DNA of 64,000 nt from Pantoea sp. IMH (lineage in GTDB: Bacteria; Pseudomonadota; Gammaproteobacteria; Enterobacterales; Enterobacteriaceae), in NCBI RefSeq assembly GCF_000599885.1, contig NZ_JFGT01000006.1, positions 620,001-684,000 of the forward strand, read 5' to 3'. Below the pieces are notes generated by a model. That model made no database searches. It had not been told where the DNA came from and saw nothing but the letters and a program-made list of their open reading frames with translations. Shown one piece after another: positions 8,971 through 18,805 of this stretch. A program made the position numbers and the translations under genes. Each line of letters starts with the position of its first letter. Position 1 is the first letter of the stretch.

Positions 8971-8979
8971 TGCTAGACT
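8971..8979 (+). promoter_or_regulatory. Possible extended -10 promoter for hmp
   Basis: TGCTAGACT resembles an extended -10 element about 105 bases before the hmp start. No good -35 is visible. I also looked for an NsrR-type dyad and did not see a convincing one. Confidence 0.3.
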
Positions 8980-9083
8980 GTGGGGAAATAGCGTTAGTAA
9001 GCGCGGCCGCCCTGAAAGTGCTATCAGGTCCGGTCCGGCGACTTCTAAGCCTGAATTCATCCTGACAGCGACCCGAGGTAACT

Positions 9084-10367
9084 ATGTTAAGTGAAAAGCA
9101 GAAAGAAGCAGTGAAGGCAACGGTGCCCGTACTGAAGGAAAACGGCGTGGCGCTGACGGACTATTTTTACAAGCGAATGCTGAATAACCATCCTGAGCTG
9201 AAGGAAACGTTTAATATGGGGCACCAGCGCAGCGGTGCCCAGGCGAGAGCGCTGGCGGGTGCCGTACTGGCCTACGCTGAAAACATTGATAATCCGGGCG
9301 TGCTGGCGCCGGTCATTGAGCTTATCTGCCATAAGCACGTCAGCCTGAATATCCAGACGCCTGATTATGATATTGTCGGAGAAAACCTGCTTCACTCCAT
9401 CAGCGAAGTGCTTAATATCCCGATGGAAGACGACCTGATTGCGGCATGGGGAGCTGCCTATAAGCAGCTGGCTGATCTCTTTATCGCGACAGAAAACAGA
9501 CTCTACGAAGAACATCGAAACAGCCGCGGCAGCTGGGTCGGCTGGCGAAATTTTATCGTAGAGAGAAAAGTCAAAGAGAGCGCGGAAATCACCTCTTTCT
9601 ACCTTATCCCCGAAGATGGCGGAGCGCTGCCTGACTGGAAGCCCGGCCAGTATATTACCCTGCGGCTGCTGGTTCCCGATCTGGGCATTAAACAGCCCCG
9701 CCAGTACAGCTTATCGAACAGCCCGACAGATAACTATTTACGTATTTCGGTCAAACGCGAAGATCCGCGCGTGGCAGGACAGGATCCCGGATACGTTTCT
9801 TCTACGCTGCATAATTCGGTTGAAGAGGGCGCTGTGGTGGAGCTGAGCGCGCCGACCGGCAATTTCTATCTGATGAATCCCGACGCCACCAATGTGCTTA
9901 TCAGTGCCGGCGTGGGGCTGACGCCGATGATCTCCATGGTCAACCATCTGCTGGCCGCACATGCCGATCCCCATTCCCATCCCGCAACAGGTCAGGGCAC
10001 CGATCGGGAAGCGGCACTCAGCGCAGAGACGAAGAAAGCGATCTATTTTATCCACGCCGCCCGTAGCCCTGAGGTGCACGCCTTGCGGGATGAACTGCAA
10101 AATCTGGCCAGGCTGAATGATAATCTTCATCTCTACATTGCTTATGAAGAGGTGAATGAGGATGTGATTTCCGGTCAGGATTATCACCGGCAGGGAAGGC
10201 TGGATCTCAACGAGCTGCCCGCGGATTATCTGCCTGAGGATGCCGATTACTACCTCTGCGGTCCGGCGCCGTTCATGCAGGAGCAGCATCGTGCGCTTAT
10301 CGGGAAAGGCGTTCCAGCGGAACGCATTTTCAGTGAGGCGTTCAGTACCGGCGGGCTGCAGCTGTAA
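9084..10367 (+). CDS. hmp: Flavohaemoglobin / nitric oxide dioxygenase Hmp
   Basis: A 427-residue cytoplasmic protein that converts nitric oxide and O2 to nitrate using NADPH. The globin domain (about 1-140) has the proximal haem His in HKHVSLNI. The ferredoxin-reductase domain (about 150-427) carries the FAD motif RQYSLS, the NAD(P) motif SAGVGLTPM, and YYLCGPAPFM near the C-terminus. It is about 30 residues longer than Escherichia Hmp (396). The extra length is a hydrophilic His/Ala-rich insert right after GVGLTPMISMVNHLL (about residues 293-318), in the NAD-binding half. The ATG has GAGG about 8 bases upstream. Confidence 0.93.
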   Translation: MLSEKQKEAVKATVPVLKENGVALTDYFYKRMLNNHPELKETFNMGHQRSGAQARALAGAVLAYAENIDNPGVLAPVIELICHKHVSLNIQTPDYDIVGENLLHSISEVLNIPMEDDLIAAWGAAYKQLADLFIATENRLYEEHRNSRGSWVGWRNFIVERKVKESAEITSFYLIPEDGGALPDWKPGQYITLRLLVPDLGIKQPRQYSLSNSPTDNYLRISVKREDPRVAGQDPGYVSSTLHNSVEEGAVVELSAPTGNFYLMNPDATNVLISAGVGLTPMISMVNHLLAAHADPHSHPATGQGTDREAALSAETKKAIYFIHAARSPEVHALRDELQNLARLNDNLHLYIAYEEVNEDVISGQDYHRQGRLDLNELPADYLPEDADYYLCGPAPFMQEQHRALIGKGVPAERIFSEAFSTGGLQL

Positions 10368-10895
10368 CACCGTCATTGCGTGACAACGTCACATTTTCGG
10401 CATTCTCCTGGCCATTAGCTGTGTCTGCCTTCGGGCGCCGCAGCGGTAGCTCAATGTTATCTGTCGCTCTGGCTACTCGCCCGGCGGCAGATAGACTCTC
10501 CAGCCTGTGAAGCACATCACAACGCCAGCGCGTCACTTATGAAACACACAAATTGCTAAAGCGAAAACGGCAAGCGTTAACCCCACAGCACGCTTCCATG
10601 GCCTTTAGCAGCCACCATTTGCCGTAAACAGGCTGCTTTATGAACATCGTAAGGCCAGTCTGAAAGCAGGGTTTCAAATTAAGTTGTTGATTATTAATGG
10701 CTTAATCTCCATTTTTCGCGGCCTTCATACCTTCCGTCCGGCTAAAATAAACTGGCACCGTGGCGAAACTGTCACTCATGATTCATAAATTAAACGGATT
10801 ATTCAATTAACCTCTTTTTAGTTAAATTTACATTATCCTTTTGTAATGGACTGTAAGGGTAAGAGTTGTTCAAATGTATACTCTGAGAGACAAAA
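10368..10895. other. Long leader region before gcd
   Basis: This 528-bp stretch has no convincing gene. It holds a perfect CRP half-site pair (10506-10521) and becomes AT-rich towards gcd, consistent with promoter DNA. Confidence 0.5.
10506..10521. promoter_or_regulatory. Perfect CRP-binding consensus
   Basis: TGTGAAGCACATCACA is an exact match to TGTGA-N6-TCACA. It lies about 375 bases before gcd, the only downstream gene on this side. In Escherichia cAMP-CRP affects gcd expression, so control of gcd is plausible, although the distance implies a long leader. Confidence 0.65.
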
Positions 10896-13298
10896 ATGCT
10901 TAAATTAACCAGTATCATCATAGCGATTGTCGGTATCGCTATGCTCTTTATGGGTGGCAAGCTGCTGCTCATCGGGGGAACGCCCTTTTACGTGGTGATG
11001 GCGCTCGGGCTGCTTATCACTGCGGTTGCGCTGTTCAAAAATAAACGAATTGCCCTTTCCATTTATGCCGTACTGATGTGGATCGTGCTGGCATGGATGA
11101 TCTATGAAGTTGGCTTTGATAAATGGCAGTGGATCCCACGCGGCGACCTGATCGGTCTGTTTGGCCTCTGGCTCGCTATGCCGTGGATTGTCCGCCCCCT
11201 TAACCGCGCGCAGAATCCTGCCGATCGTCGCGGCTTCCATCCTTTCCTTGGCACGACGGTAATTGTGATCGTTGCGCTGGTCATTGGCATGATGTTCTAT
11301 GACCCTTACCCGCAGGAAGGCAACATTACCACCAAGCGTAATCCTGCCGACGGCGATATCGCTCAGAACGACTGGGCGGCTTATGGCGGTACCAATAACG
11401 GCCAGCGTTTCTCCGGTCTGAAGCAGATCACCAAAGAGAACGTCGATAACCTGGAAGTGGCATGGACATACCACACCGGCGATCTGCGTAATGCTGAAAA
11501 GGACGCGACTGAATATACCTTCGAAGCGACCCCGCTGAAGGTGAACAACACCTTATATTTCTGTACGGCACATAACGAAGTTCACGCACTGAACCCGGAA
11601 ACGGGGGAGATGAAGTGGAAATATCAGCCGGAGAAAGATCGCTCTTACCTGCAGCAGCACCAGACCTGCCGTGGCGTGAGCTACTATGCGCCACAAAGCG
11701 CTGAATCCACAACGCAGCCTGCTCAGCCAGCGGCAACGGTCGCTCAGGCTACCGCACCCGCAACCTGCCGTAAGCGCATCTTCAACGCTGCCAACGACGG
11801 TAAACTGCTGGCGCTGGATGCTGACACCGGTAAGCTGTGTGCCGATTTCGGTAACAACGGTATCATCGATCTCAGCGACAATATGGGCAAAATCCGCCCT
11901 CATGCGCTGATGGAAACCTCTGCGCCGCTGGTGGCCGGTAACCTGGTCATCGTGGGCGATTCCGTGATGGATAACGGCTATAACTCGGGCAACCCATCCG
12001 GGGTTATCCGTGCTTATGACGTGATCAGCGGTAAACTGGTCTGGAACTTCGACCCGGCCAACCCGCAGAGCACTGACCCTATTGCGGCGGACGGCATCTA
12101 TCCTCAGGATACGCCAATCGCCTGGGCCACGCTGAGCGCTGACGTGAAAAACGGCCTGGTGTATGTGCCGTTTGGCAACGCCTCACCGGATGAGGTCGGT
12201 CTGAACCGCGATCCTAACAGCAACACCGAGAAATTCCGTGATGCGCTGGTGGCGCTGGATCTGAAAACCGGCGCCTTTAAGTGGCTTTTCCAGACCTCAA
12301 AACACGATCTCTGGGACCGCGATATCCCGTCACAGCCGTCGCTGCTGGACATTGACTACCAGGGCAAAAAACAGCCGGTGGTGGTGATGCCAACGAAGAC
12401 CGGCAACCTGTTTGTTCTCAACCGTCTGACCGGTCAGCCTGTCTATCCGGTAAATAATGTTGATGTCTCGACCAAAGGCATCAAGGGCGAGAATTACTCG
12501 CCAACCCAGCCGGTCTCTGCGCTGAACTTCATTCCCGATCCGCTCAGCGAAAAATCGATGTGGGGCGTGACCCCGTTCGATCAGATGGCCTGCCGGATGG
12601 ACTTCAAATCGCTGCGCTATGACGGCAACCCATGGACGCCAGCAACTGAGCAAGGGTCGATTATCTTCCCGGGTAACATTGGTGCGTTCAACTGGGGATC
12701 GGTGGCTGTTGATCCGGAGCGTCAGATCCTGATTGCTGCGCCGGTTCGCCTGGCTTACAAATACACTCTGATCAAACGTACTGCTGAAACCGCAGACAAG
12801 CGTATGTTTACCAAAGAGAATACGCCGTACTGGAACGAAAACTTTGAGGGTGATTACGCCATTCATATTCAGCAGCTCTCTTCCAGTCTGGGTATTCCCT
12901 GCATTGCTCCGCCATGGGGTCGTCTGGTGGGCGTGGACCTGACCACGGGTAAAACCGAATGGCTGCGTCGCATCGGTACTACTAAAAACCTGAAAACCTC
13001 TTTCCTGCCGGGACGCTTCCCGATTGGCTTCCCGATGGGAATGGTGGCACACGGTGGCCCGCTGACCACCGCAGGCGATCTGGTGTTCCATGGCGCAACG
13101 GCGGATAACTTCTTCCGCGCCTACGACATCAACACCGGTGAACTGTTATGGCAGACCGAGCTGCCAGCGGGTGGACAGGCAACGCCAGCCACCTATATGG
13201 GCGTCGATAACAAACAGTATGTGGTGATTGCCGCAGGCGGGCATGGCTCGCTGGGCACCAAAGAAGGTGATGCTGTAGTGGCATACCGTCTGAAATAA
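10896..13298 (+). CDS. gcd: Membrane-bound PQQ glucose dehydrogenase Gcd
   Basis: An 800-residue quinoprotein that oxidises glucose to gluconolactone in the periplasm and gives electrons to ubiquinone. About five membrane helices fill residues 1-140, followed by the eight-bladed PQQ propeller. The catalytic pair is intact: Asp474 (in HDLWDRD) and Lys501 (in PTKTGNLF), spaced 27 residues apart exactly like Asp466/Lys493 of the Escherichia enzyme. A low-complexity Thr/Pro/Ala insert with Gln (about residues 270-288) interrupts the propeller before CRKRIF. Gcd is the source of gluconic-acid mineral solubilisation in plant-associated relatives. PQQ must come from genes elsewhere. Confidence 0.96.
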   Translation: MLKLTSIIIAIVGIAMLFMGGKLLLIGGTPFYVVMALGLLITAVALFKNKRIALSIYAVLMWIVLAWMIYEVGFDKWQWIPRGDLIGLFGLWLAMPWIVRPLNRAQNPADRRGFHPFLGTTVIVIVALVIGMMFYDPYPQEGNITTKRNPADGDIAQNDWAAYGGTNNGQRFSGLKQITKENVDNLEVAWTYHTGDLRNAEKDATEYTFEATPLKVNNTLYFCTAHNEVHALNPETGEMKWKYQPEKDRSYLQQHQTCRGVSYYAPQSAESTTQPAQPAATVAQATAPATCRKRIFNAANDGKLLALDADTGKLCADFGNNGIIDLSDNMGKIRPHALMETSAPLVAGNLVIVGDSVMDNGYNSGNPSGVIRAYDVISGKLVWNFDPANPQSTDPIAADGIYPQDTPIAWATLSADVKNGLVYVPFGNASPDEVGLNRDPNSNTEKFRDALVALDLKTGAFKWLFQTSKHDLWDRDIPSQPSLLDIDYQGKKQPVVVMPTKTGNLFVLNRLTGQPVYPVNNVDVSTKGIKGENYSPTQPVSALNFIPDPLSEKSMWGVTPFDQMACRMDFKSLRYDGNPWTPATEQGSIIFPGNIGAFNWGSVAVDPERQILIAAPVRLAYKYTLIKRTAETADKRMFTKENTPYWNENFEGDYAIHIQQLSSSLGIPCIAPPWGRLVGVDLTTGKTEWLRRIGTTKNLKTSFLPGRFPIGFPMGMVAHGGPLTTAGDLVFHGATADNFFRAYDINTGELLWQTELPAGGQATPATYMGVDNKQYVVIAAGGHGSLGTKEGDAVVAYRLK

Positions 13299-13324
13299 GT
13301 TATCCCACCGGATGGATAACGCAG

Positions 13325-13352
13325 AAAGGGACAGCGAACGCTGCCCCTTTCT
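13325..13352 (+). terminator. Terminator after gcd
   Basis: AAAGGGACAGC and GCTGCCCCTTT pair with one mismatch around a four-base loop, followed by a T-rich stretch. Confidence 0.75.
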
Positions 13353-13403
13353 TATTGTCGTCCCTAAACCACCGACTGATTCCGGCCCGGGCTTCCCTGG
13401 CGT

Positions 13404-15224
13404 TCACCGCTCATCTTCCTCGCTGGAGATGGCATGCGCGGCGCAAATAAGCGCCAGATGGCTGAGGCCCTGAGGAAGATTTCCCCGCCAGCTGTTGGTC
13501 CGCACATCAAACATTTCGTTGAAGGTTTCAACGTTGCCCTGACGGCAAATCAGCTCAAGGATCGCCTGCATCGTCTCCTCCGCACGCGCCTTTTTGCCCA
13601 TGGCAGCCCAGGCTTCTGCCATCCAGAACGAACAGGCAACAAAGGTGCTTTCTTCGCTTTCCACGCCCGAATAGCGGTAGACCATCGGGCCGTTATGCCC
13701 CAGCTCCTGATGGATCGCCTCCAGCGTCGCCAGCATCCGGTCGGGAGAAACGGCACGGCCATAGTCATGCGTCAAGGCGATAGCGGCATCAAGCGAGTCA
13801 CTGCCGACGTAAAACGTATAGGCCTGGCGTTTTTCAGACCAGCAGTGCTCCTCAATCCAGTCACGGATCCGGTCACGCTCCCGCTTCCAGCGCTCAAGCC
13901 ATGTCGGCTCGATATGCGTTCCTTCCGCCAGCTTCACCGCCCGGTCCAGCGCCATCCAGCATGCCATTTTTGAATGGGTATAATGCCGCTCCTCCGGAAG
14001 CTCCCAGATACCTGAATCTTGCTGGCGCCAGTTGTCGGCGCAGTGATTGGCCAGCTGTCCCAGCAGACGGGAAGTGGAGAGATCGAGTACATGGCCGGCT
14101 TCAATAAAGAGCTGCGCGGTGGCCAGCATATCGCCATACATGCTCAGCTGAGTCTGATCGCGGGCATTATTGCCGACGCGCACCGGCTGCGACCCCTGAT
14201 AACCTTCCAGCGGCATAAAGCGCTCAGCGGGCACGATTCCGCCCTCCAGGGTGTAACAGGTGCGCAGCGGACAGCCGTGTTTGAGGATCGTTGCCGAAAG
14301 CCAGGAAAAGGCAGCCTTACAATCTTCGAGCGCGCCGAGATAGACGAAGGATTTAATGATCAGGCAGGCGTCGCGCACCCAGGCGTAGCGGTAATCGTAA
14401 TTCTTGCTGCCGCCAATCCCCTCCGGCAGTGAGGTGGTGGCTGCCGCAGCCAGCGCGCCGGTCGGAGAATACCAGAGGAATTTCAGCGCCAGCGCCGAGC
14501 GGTAAACGTGTTCGGTGAAGGTGCCCTCATAGCTCAGGCTCTTGATCCAGTCCCGCCAGGCGAGATCGCTGGTTTCAATACGCTGGTCGATCGACTGTAG
14601 TGTCGGCACCGCCAGCGGCTCTTTCTCCGTCGCCAGCAACGCGACCAGTGACGATGAGCCTGGCGAGGTCTTCAGCGTACCGCTAAAGCCTGCATCATGT
14701 TCCTCATTTTGCCGGACATCTTCAGAATGCCTCAGCATGATCAACAGATCGCCAACGTGAAATACCGGACCGTGCTGCGTCTCGTTCAGCCAGGGACTGC
14801 GTGTTTCCGCCATGGTGCCCAGCTTTAACGTGATCCGCAGCGTAACGCTGCCCTTTACGCCGTCAATACGTCGGGCGATTTCGCTCCAGGGCAGTCGGCC
14901 TGCCAGGGTGCTGTTAATGGATTCCGTCAGCAGTACCGTCCCTTTTTTCGTTTCAAAACGGGTTTCCAGCACGTTGCTGTGTTCGCGGTAGCTGCGTTTA
15001 ACGGTGTAAGGCTCGTCAGGTTCGATCTGAAAAAAACCGCCAATTTTGCTGTCCAGCAGGCGGTCAAAAAGCGGGGGGGAATCAAGGTTCGGTGAGCACC
15101 ACCAGTCGATGGCGCCGTCTGGCGCAATCAACGCGACGGACCTGCCTTCGCCAATGGCAGCATAATCGCCGGGATCGGCAAATCCGTCGCGCCTTTCTGG
15201 CTGGCGATAAACGGCATTTTTCAT
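13404..15224 (-). CDS. GH15 glucoamylase / trehalase-like glycoside hydrolase
   Basis: A 606-residue enzyme with an N-terminal trehalase-like beta domain (GDYAAIGEGRSVALI, IDWWCSPNLDSPPLF) and a C-terminal (alpha/alpha)6 barrel of family GH15. The barrel signature YRYAWVRDA is present, with acidic positions in GIWELPEERHYTHSK and ESTFVACSFWMAEAW where the general acid and base are expected. Relatives hydrolyse alpha-glucosides such as starch fragments or trehalose. The substrate here is not fixed by sequence. No signal peptide is seen, so it is probably cytoplasmic. The ATG at 15224 is chosen: AGGAAA lies upstream and the family N-terminus begins just after it; an in-frame upstream extension to 15317 overlaps a terminator hairpin. 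Confidence 0.85.
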   Translation of the reverse strand: MKNAVYRQPERRDGFADPGDYAAIGEGRSVALIAPDGAIDWWCSPNLDSPPLFDRLLDSKIGGFFQIEPDEPYTVKRSYREHSNVLETRFETKKGTVLLTESINSTLAGRLPWSEIARRIDGVKGSVTLRITLKLGTMAETRSPWLNETQHGPVFHVGDLLIMLRHSEDVRQNEEHDAGFSGTLKTSPGSSSLVALLATEKEPLAVPTLQSIDQRIETSDLAWRDWIKSLSYEGTFTEHVYRSALALKFLWYSPTGALAAAATTSLPEGIGGSKNYDYRYAWVRDACLIIKSFVYLGALEDCKAAFSWLSATILKHGCPLRTCYTLEGGIVPAERFMPLEGYQGSQPVRVGNNARDQTQLSMYGDMLATAQLFIEAGHVLDLSTSRLLGQLANHCADNWRQQDSGIWELPEERHYTHSKMACWMALDRAVKLAEGTHIEPTWLERWKRERDRIRDWIEEHCWSEKRQAYTFYVGSDSLDAAIALTHDYGRAVSPDRMLATLEAIHQELGHNGPMVYRYSGVESEESTFVACSFWMAEAWAAMGKKARAEETMQAILELICRQGNVETFNEMFDVRTNSWRGNLPQGLSHLALICAAHAISSEEDER

Positions 15225-15290
15225 CGTTGTTATTTCCTGGGTTATACCGGGATGGATCAGCAACCGGGCGCTGTACCCGGCGGGCAAAAC

Positions 15291-15316
15291 CAAAAATGGC
15301 CGCCAGTTGGCGGCCA
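15291..15316 (-). terminator. Terminator after the YghA-like SDR gene
   Basis: TGGCCGCCA and TGGCGGCCA form a perfect 9-bp stem with a two-base centre; on the minus strand it is followed by ATTTTTG. It separates the SDR gene from the GH15 gene. Confidence 0.8.
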
Positions 15317-15344
15317 CGAAGCGTTACGTCAGGACAGCGCTGAA

Positions 15345-16238
15345 TTACAGCGTGCCGGTACCGCCGTCAGAACACCAGACCTGACCGGAGGTGAAGCTGC
15401 TTTCCGTTGAGGCCATGGTGACGTAGAGCGGGGCGATTTCCGCCGGCTGGCCCGGACGACCCAACGGGGCAGTGCCGCCGAACTCCTGCACTTTCTCCTG
15501 CGGCTGGCCGCCGCTGGACTGGAGCGGCGTCCAGTAAGGGCCGGGCGCCACGGCGTTCACGCGAATGCCATCCTCGCCCAGCTGCTTAGCCAGCGCCTTG
15601 GTAAAGGCGACGATAGACGCTTTGGTCTGCGCATAGTCGAGGAGGATCGGGCTTGGGATATAAGCCTGCACCGAAGAGGTATTGATAATCGCGGCACCGC
15701 GCGGCAGGTGCTCCAGCGCAGCCTTGGTGATCCAGAACATGGCGTAGACGTTAGTTTTGAAGGTGGCGTCAAAATCCTCCGTGCTCAGGGTGCGGATCGA
15801 TTCATTAAACTGCTGACGTCCGGCGTTGTTCACCAGAATATCCAGGCCACCCAGCTGGCTTGCCGCGTCGCTGACCAGTTTTTTACAGAATTCTTCAGAA
15901 CGGATATCGCCCGGCAGCGCAACGGCTTTACGGCCCTCCGCCTCAATCAGTTTGATCACCTCGGCGGCGTCGGACTCTTCCTCTGGCAGATAGCCAATCG
16001 CCACATCAGCGCCTTCACGGGCATAGGCGATAGCGACCGCACGGCCAATACCGGAGTCACCGCCGGTGATCAGCGCTTTTCTGCCCTGAAGGCGACCGGA
16101 ACCGCGGTAGCTTTTCTCCCCATGGTCGGGAACAGGCGTCATTTTGCTCGCAAGACCTGGCGGCTGCTGCGGCTGTTCCGGAAACGGCGGGGTGGGATAG
16201 TCAATGGTAAGCAGGGATTTTTTAGTCTGTTCACTCAT
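15345..16238 (-). CDS. SDR-family oxidoreductase (YghA-like)
   Basis: A 297-residue short-chain dehydrogenase with the N-terminal extension typical of the YghA/general-stress group (Pro-rich segment, then KMTPVPDHGEKSY). The NAD(P) motif TGGDSGIG, structural NNAG, and catalytic Ser (INTSSVQAY) and Tyr-X3-Lys (YAQTK) are all present. The members of this group I know are stress-induced aldehyde/alcohol dehydrogenases with broad substrates. It has a strong ribosome-binding site (GAAGGAG) and is terminated by its own hairpin. Confidence 0.87.
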   Translation of the reverse strand: MSEQTKKSLLTIDYPTPPFPEQPQQPPGLASKMTPVPDHGEKSYRGSGRLQGRKALITGGDSGIGRAVAIAYAREGADVAIGYLPEEESDAAEVIKLIEAEGRKAVALPGDIRSEEFCKKLVSDAASQLGGLDILVNNAGRQQFNESIRTLSTEDFDATFKTNVYAMFWITKAALEHLPRGAAIINTSSVQAYIPSPILLDYAQTKASIVAFTKALAKQLGEDGIRVNAVAPGPYWTPLQSSGGQPQEKVQEFGGTAPLGRPGQPAEIAPLYVTMASTESSFTSGQVWCSDGGTGTL

Positions 16239-16526
16239 TCTTTAGCTCCTTCTTCTCAATGATTTCACAGTCATAAGCGTAGTAGAGATGTGAGCATTGT
16301 CACGCTTGAGCGTGAGCGCAAAGGCTAATGAAGAGTAAAGCAGGGCGCTGCAACCCGCGCTGTGACGGGAAAACAGGGCGAAATAAAGAATAATCCTGGA
16401 GTGCCCGGGCGGGCGTTGCGTTATCTGCCGCCGGGAGAAGCGCCGGCAGATTCTGCGAATAAAAGCGCGTGTTTGCCAGCCGGTTTACTCACGCCGCGCG
16501 CAGGGAAACCGGCCGGAAAGCTATAA

Positions 16527-18074
16527 TCACTCCGCAGCGAGGCGGAATGCAGAGACGGCACGCGTCAGCGAGTGCACCTGCTCTTCAAGCGAGGCGGAGG
16601 CGGAGGCGGACTCCTGAACCAGCGCGGAGTTCTGCTGGGTCACGCTATCCATCTCGGTAACGGCCTGTTCGATCTGCGAGATGCCGTGGCTCTGCTCACC
16701 GGAAGCGGTGGAGATATGTTCCATCAGCACATCAACCTGCGTGACCGAGGCGATAATCGCGTTAATCGCTTCGCCGGTTTTGCTCACTTGGTCGGAGCCC
16801 GCTTTGATATTAGAGACCGATTCAGAAATCAGTCCCTCAATCTCTTTGGCCGCCAGCGCGCTGCGTTGCGCCAGAGAGCGCACCTCACCGGCCACAACGG
16901 CGAACCCGCGTCCCTGTTCACCCGCTCTGGCGGCTTCTACCGCGGCGTTCAGCGCCAGGATATTGGTCTGGAAGGCGATGCCGTTGATAACGTTGATAAT
17001 GTCTTCAATCTTCTTCGAGCTGCTGTTGATAAGACCCATAGTGACGATGACCTCACGCGAGACTTTTTCACCCGTCTGCGCATTTTTCACCGCTTCCTGA
17101 GTCAGGCGACTCGCCTCAACGACGTTTTCGGTATTCTGCTTCACCGTCGCGCCCAGCTCTTCCATGCTGGCTGCCGTCTGGGTCAGTGCCGCCGCCTGTT
17201 GCTCAGTACGTGATGCGAGATCGATATTTCCGGCGGCGATCTCCTGGGATGCGCTGGAGACGGTATGCGTGGAGTCACGTACCTGACGAATAATGCCGGT
17301 CAGCGCCAGGCGCATCTGCTCCATTGAGTGCATCAGCGTCTGAATTTCATTGCGCGACGACGCCTTCACCGGCAGCGGATTATCCAGAATACCCTCGGCA
17401 ATCTTCGTGCAGTGATCGCGGGCCTCAAAGAGCGGCGTGAGAACGTGGCGACGCAGCAAAATCAGCACGGCGGCAATCACAACAAGGAACAGCACGCCGA
17501 AGGTGACAATCAGGCCAAGACCAAAACTGAAATTACTCTGCGCATCGCTGTTCAGGCGTTTCGCATACTGCTCATGCAGCGTCAGCACATTGTCCAGTAC
17601 GATCTCATACTGTCTGTCGAGGCGAATAACGTTCGCTATCTGCCTGTCAAACGCGGCGCGGTTATTTGCTTCCGCGGCCTTAAGCAAGGGCAGTAATCCT
17701 TCCTGACGGTAGGTCAGCCAGGCGCTGCTGTATTGATCCGCCAGCGCCTGCTCCCCCGGACGCTTTGGCGCATCGACGTAGGACTGAAAAGCACCATCCG
17801 CTTTCTTCAGGACCTCATTGACCCCGTCGAGCGTCGGCGCGGTGGACGACAGCGTATTGTCTTCCACCATTTTCATATATTCCATCAGCCGCACCCGCAG
17901 CGTGCGGCTGTGGTTGATAGGATCGATAATGGAGAGGACGACGCGAATTTCTTTATTCACGTCGTCCAGAGAGTCGTTACTGCGCGTCAGCAGCCAGAGA
18001 TTGGAAAATATGCTGGTAAAAAACAGAATAAACAGCAGTAAAAGGGCGAGCAGGGATGACTTTTTGAGCGACAT
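16527..18074 (-). CDS. Methyl-accepting chemotaxis protein, periplasmic four-helix sensor
   Basis: A 515-residue transmembrane chemoreceptor: TM1 at about 10-32, a periplasmic four-helix-bundle sensor of about 150 residues, TM2 at about 185-210, HAMP, then a long cytoplasmic coiled coil. The CheA/CheW hairpin tip is intact ([34 protein letters not shown]). There is no C-terminal NWETF-type pentapeptide, so it probably depends on other receptors for efficient adaptation. The ligand is unknown. ATG 18074 is preferred, with AAGGAAG upstream, over an in-frame ATG at 18140. Confidence 0.92.
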   Translation of the reverse strand: MSLKKSSLLALLLLFILFFTSIFSNLWLLTRSNDSLDDVNKEIRVVLSIIDPINHSRTLRVRLMEYMKMVEDNTLSSTAPTLDGVNEVLKKADGAFQSYVDAPKRPGEQALADQYSSAWLTYRQEGLLPLLKAAEANNRAAFDRQIANVIRLDRQYEIVLDNVLTLHEQYAKRLNSDAQSNFSFGLGLIVTFGVLFLVVIAAVLILLRRHVLTPLFEARDHCTKIAEGILDNPLPVKASSRNEIQTLMHSMEQMRLALTGIIRQVRDSTHTVSSASQEIAAGNIDLASRTEQQAAALTQTAASMEELGATVKQNTENVVEASRLTQEAVKNAQTGEKVSREVIVTMGLINSSSKKIEDIINVINGIAFQTNILALNAAVEAARAGEQGRGFAVVAGEVRSLAQRSALAAKEIEGLISESVSNIKAGSDQVSKTGEAINAIIASVTQVDVLMEHISTASGEQSHGISQIEQAVTEMDSVTQQNSALVQESASASASLEEQVHSLTRAVSAFRLAAE

Positions 18075-18805
18075 CAGGACTTCCTTAACGGTTCGTGAAG
18101 TCAGTGGTATCGGCAAAACAGCCGGAAAAATTAGCCTCATCCCGCCCGGAAAGGCTGCAAGCTTACCTTAGTAAAGTGAATGTGATTGAATAATAAAGTA
18201 TTAAAAGAATAATTCACCATCATCGCCGCTGCGGCAGTGAGAGGTTAGCCAGGCTCACCGACAGCAGCGTCAGTCGACAGCCGTAGCCGGTTAAAGCAGT
18301 ACTGACCGTGAGGCAGCGATCTTAACAGAGGCATTAACGCATCTGGTATCACGCATTGTGACCAGCATGTATGCCTCTTTGCGGCGTTATCTATCCTTAT
18401 AAAGCTTCATTTTCCTGCAATAAAGCCGGTATCTTAAAAAATAATTCTGCTCAGTAGTGGCCCGCGCCTGAAAAGGCTAACTCCCGGCCTTTTATCCTCT
18501 TTTTCAGGGCGCAGCTTACAGCTCACTGCAATAAGCCGGAAAACCTGCCCACAATCAGTACCAGAAAATGCGTGATAACCCCATTGCACGCCCGCCTGAA
18601 CCCGTAAGGGCTATACTTTTAACAGCCTTTCAATTGCGCTGCGTTATCTCTTTGCGTGGCGAAAGCTGTTCCCAGCATCTCAACTAATAAAGCTTCGTAT
18701 CTTCCGACAGCGTGAAGTTTCAGCACCGCTGTCTTTATTGATCATTGTATCGATAGAATTGGCGATCCTGATGGTCGCTGAATTTTGCATCACCGGGGGT
18801 AGGGG
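18075..18805. other. 730-bp non-coding gap before the fusion gene
   Basis: No gene is supported here. The region separates two divergent genes (chemoreceptor leftward, fusion gene rightward) and has alternating AT-rich and GC-rich patches. I see no clear promoter, RNA gene or mobile element. Confidence 0.4.

Noticed and set aside
16422-16513. Inverted repeats downstream of the first chemoreceptor (ATCTGCCG/CGGCAGAT; GCCGGTTT/AAACCGGC)
   Set aside because: Neither is followed by a T tract on the minus strand, so I could not support a terminator call.
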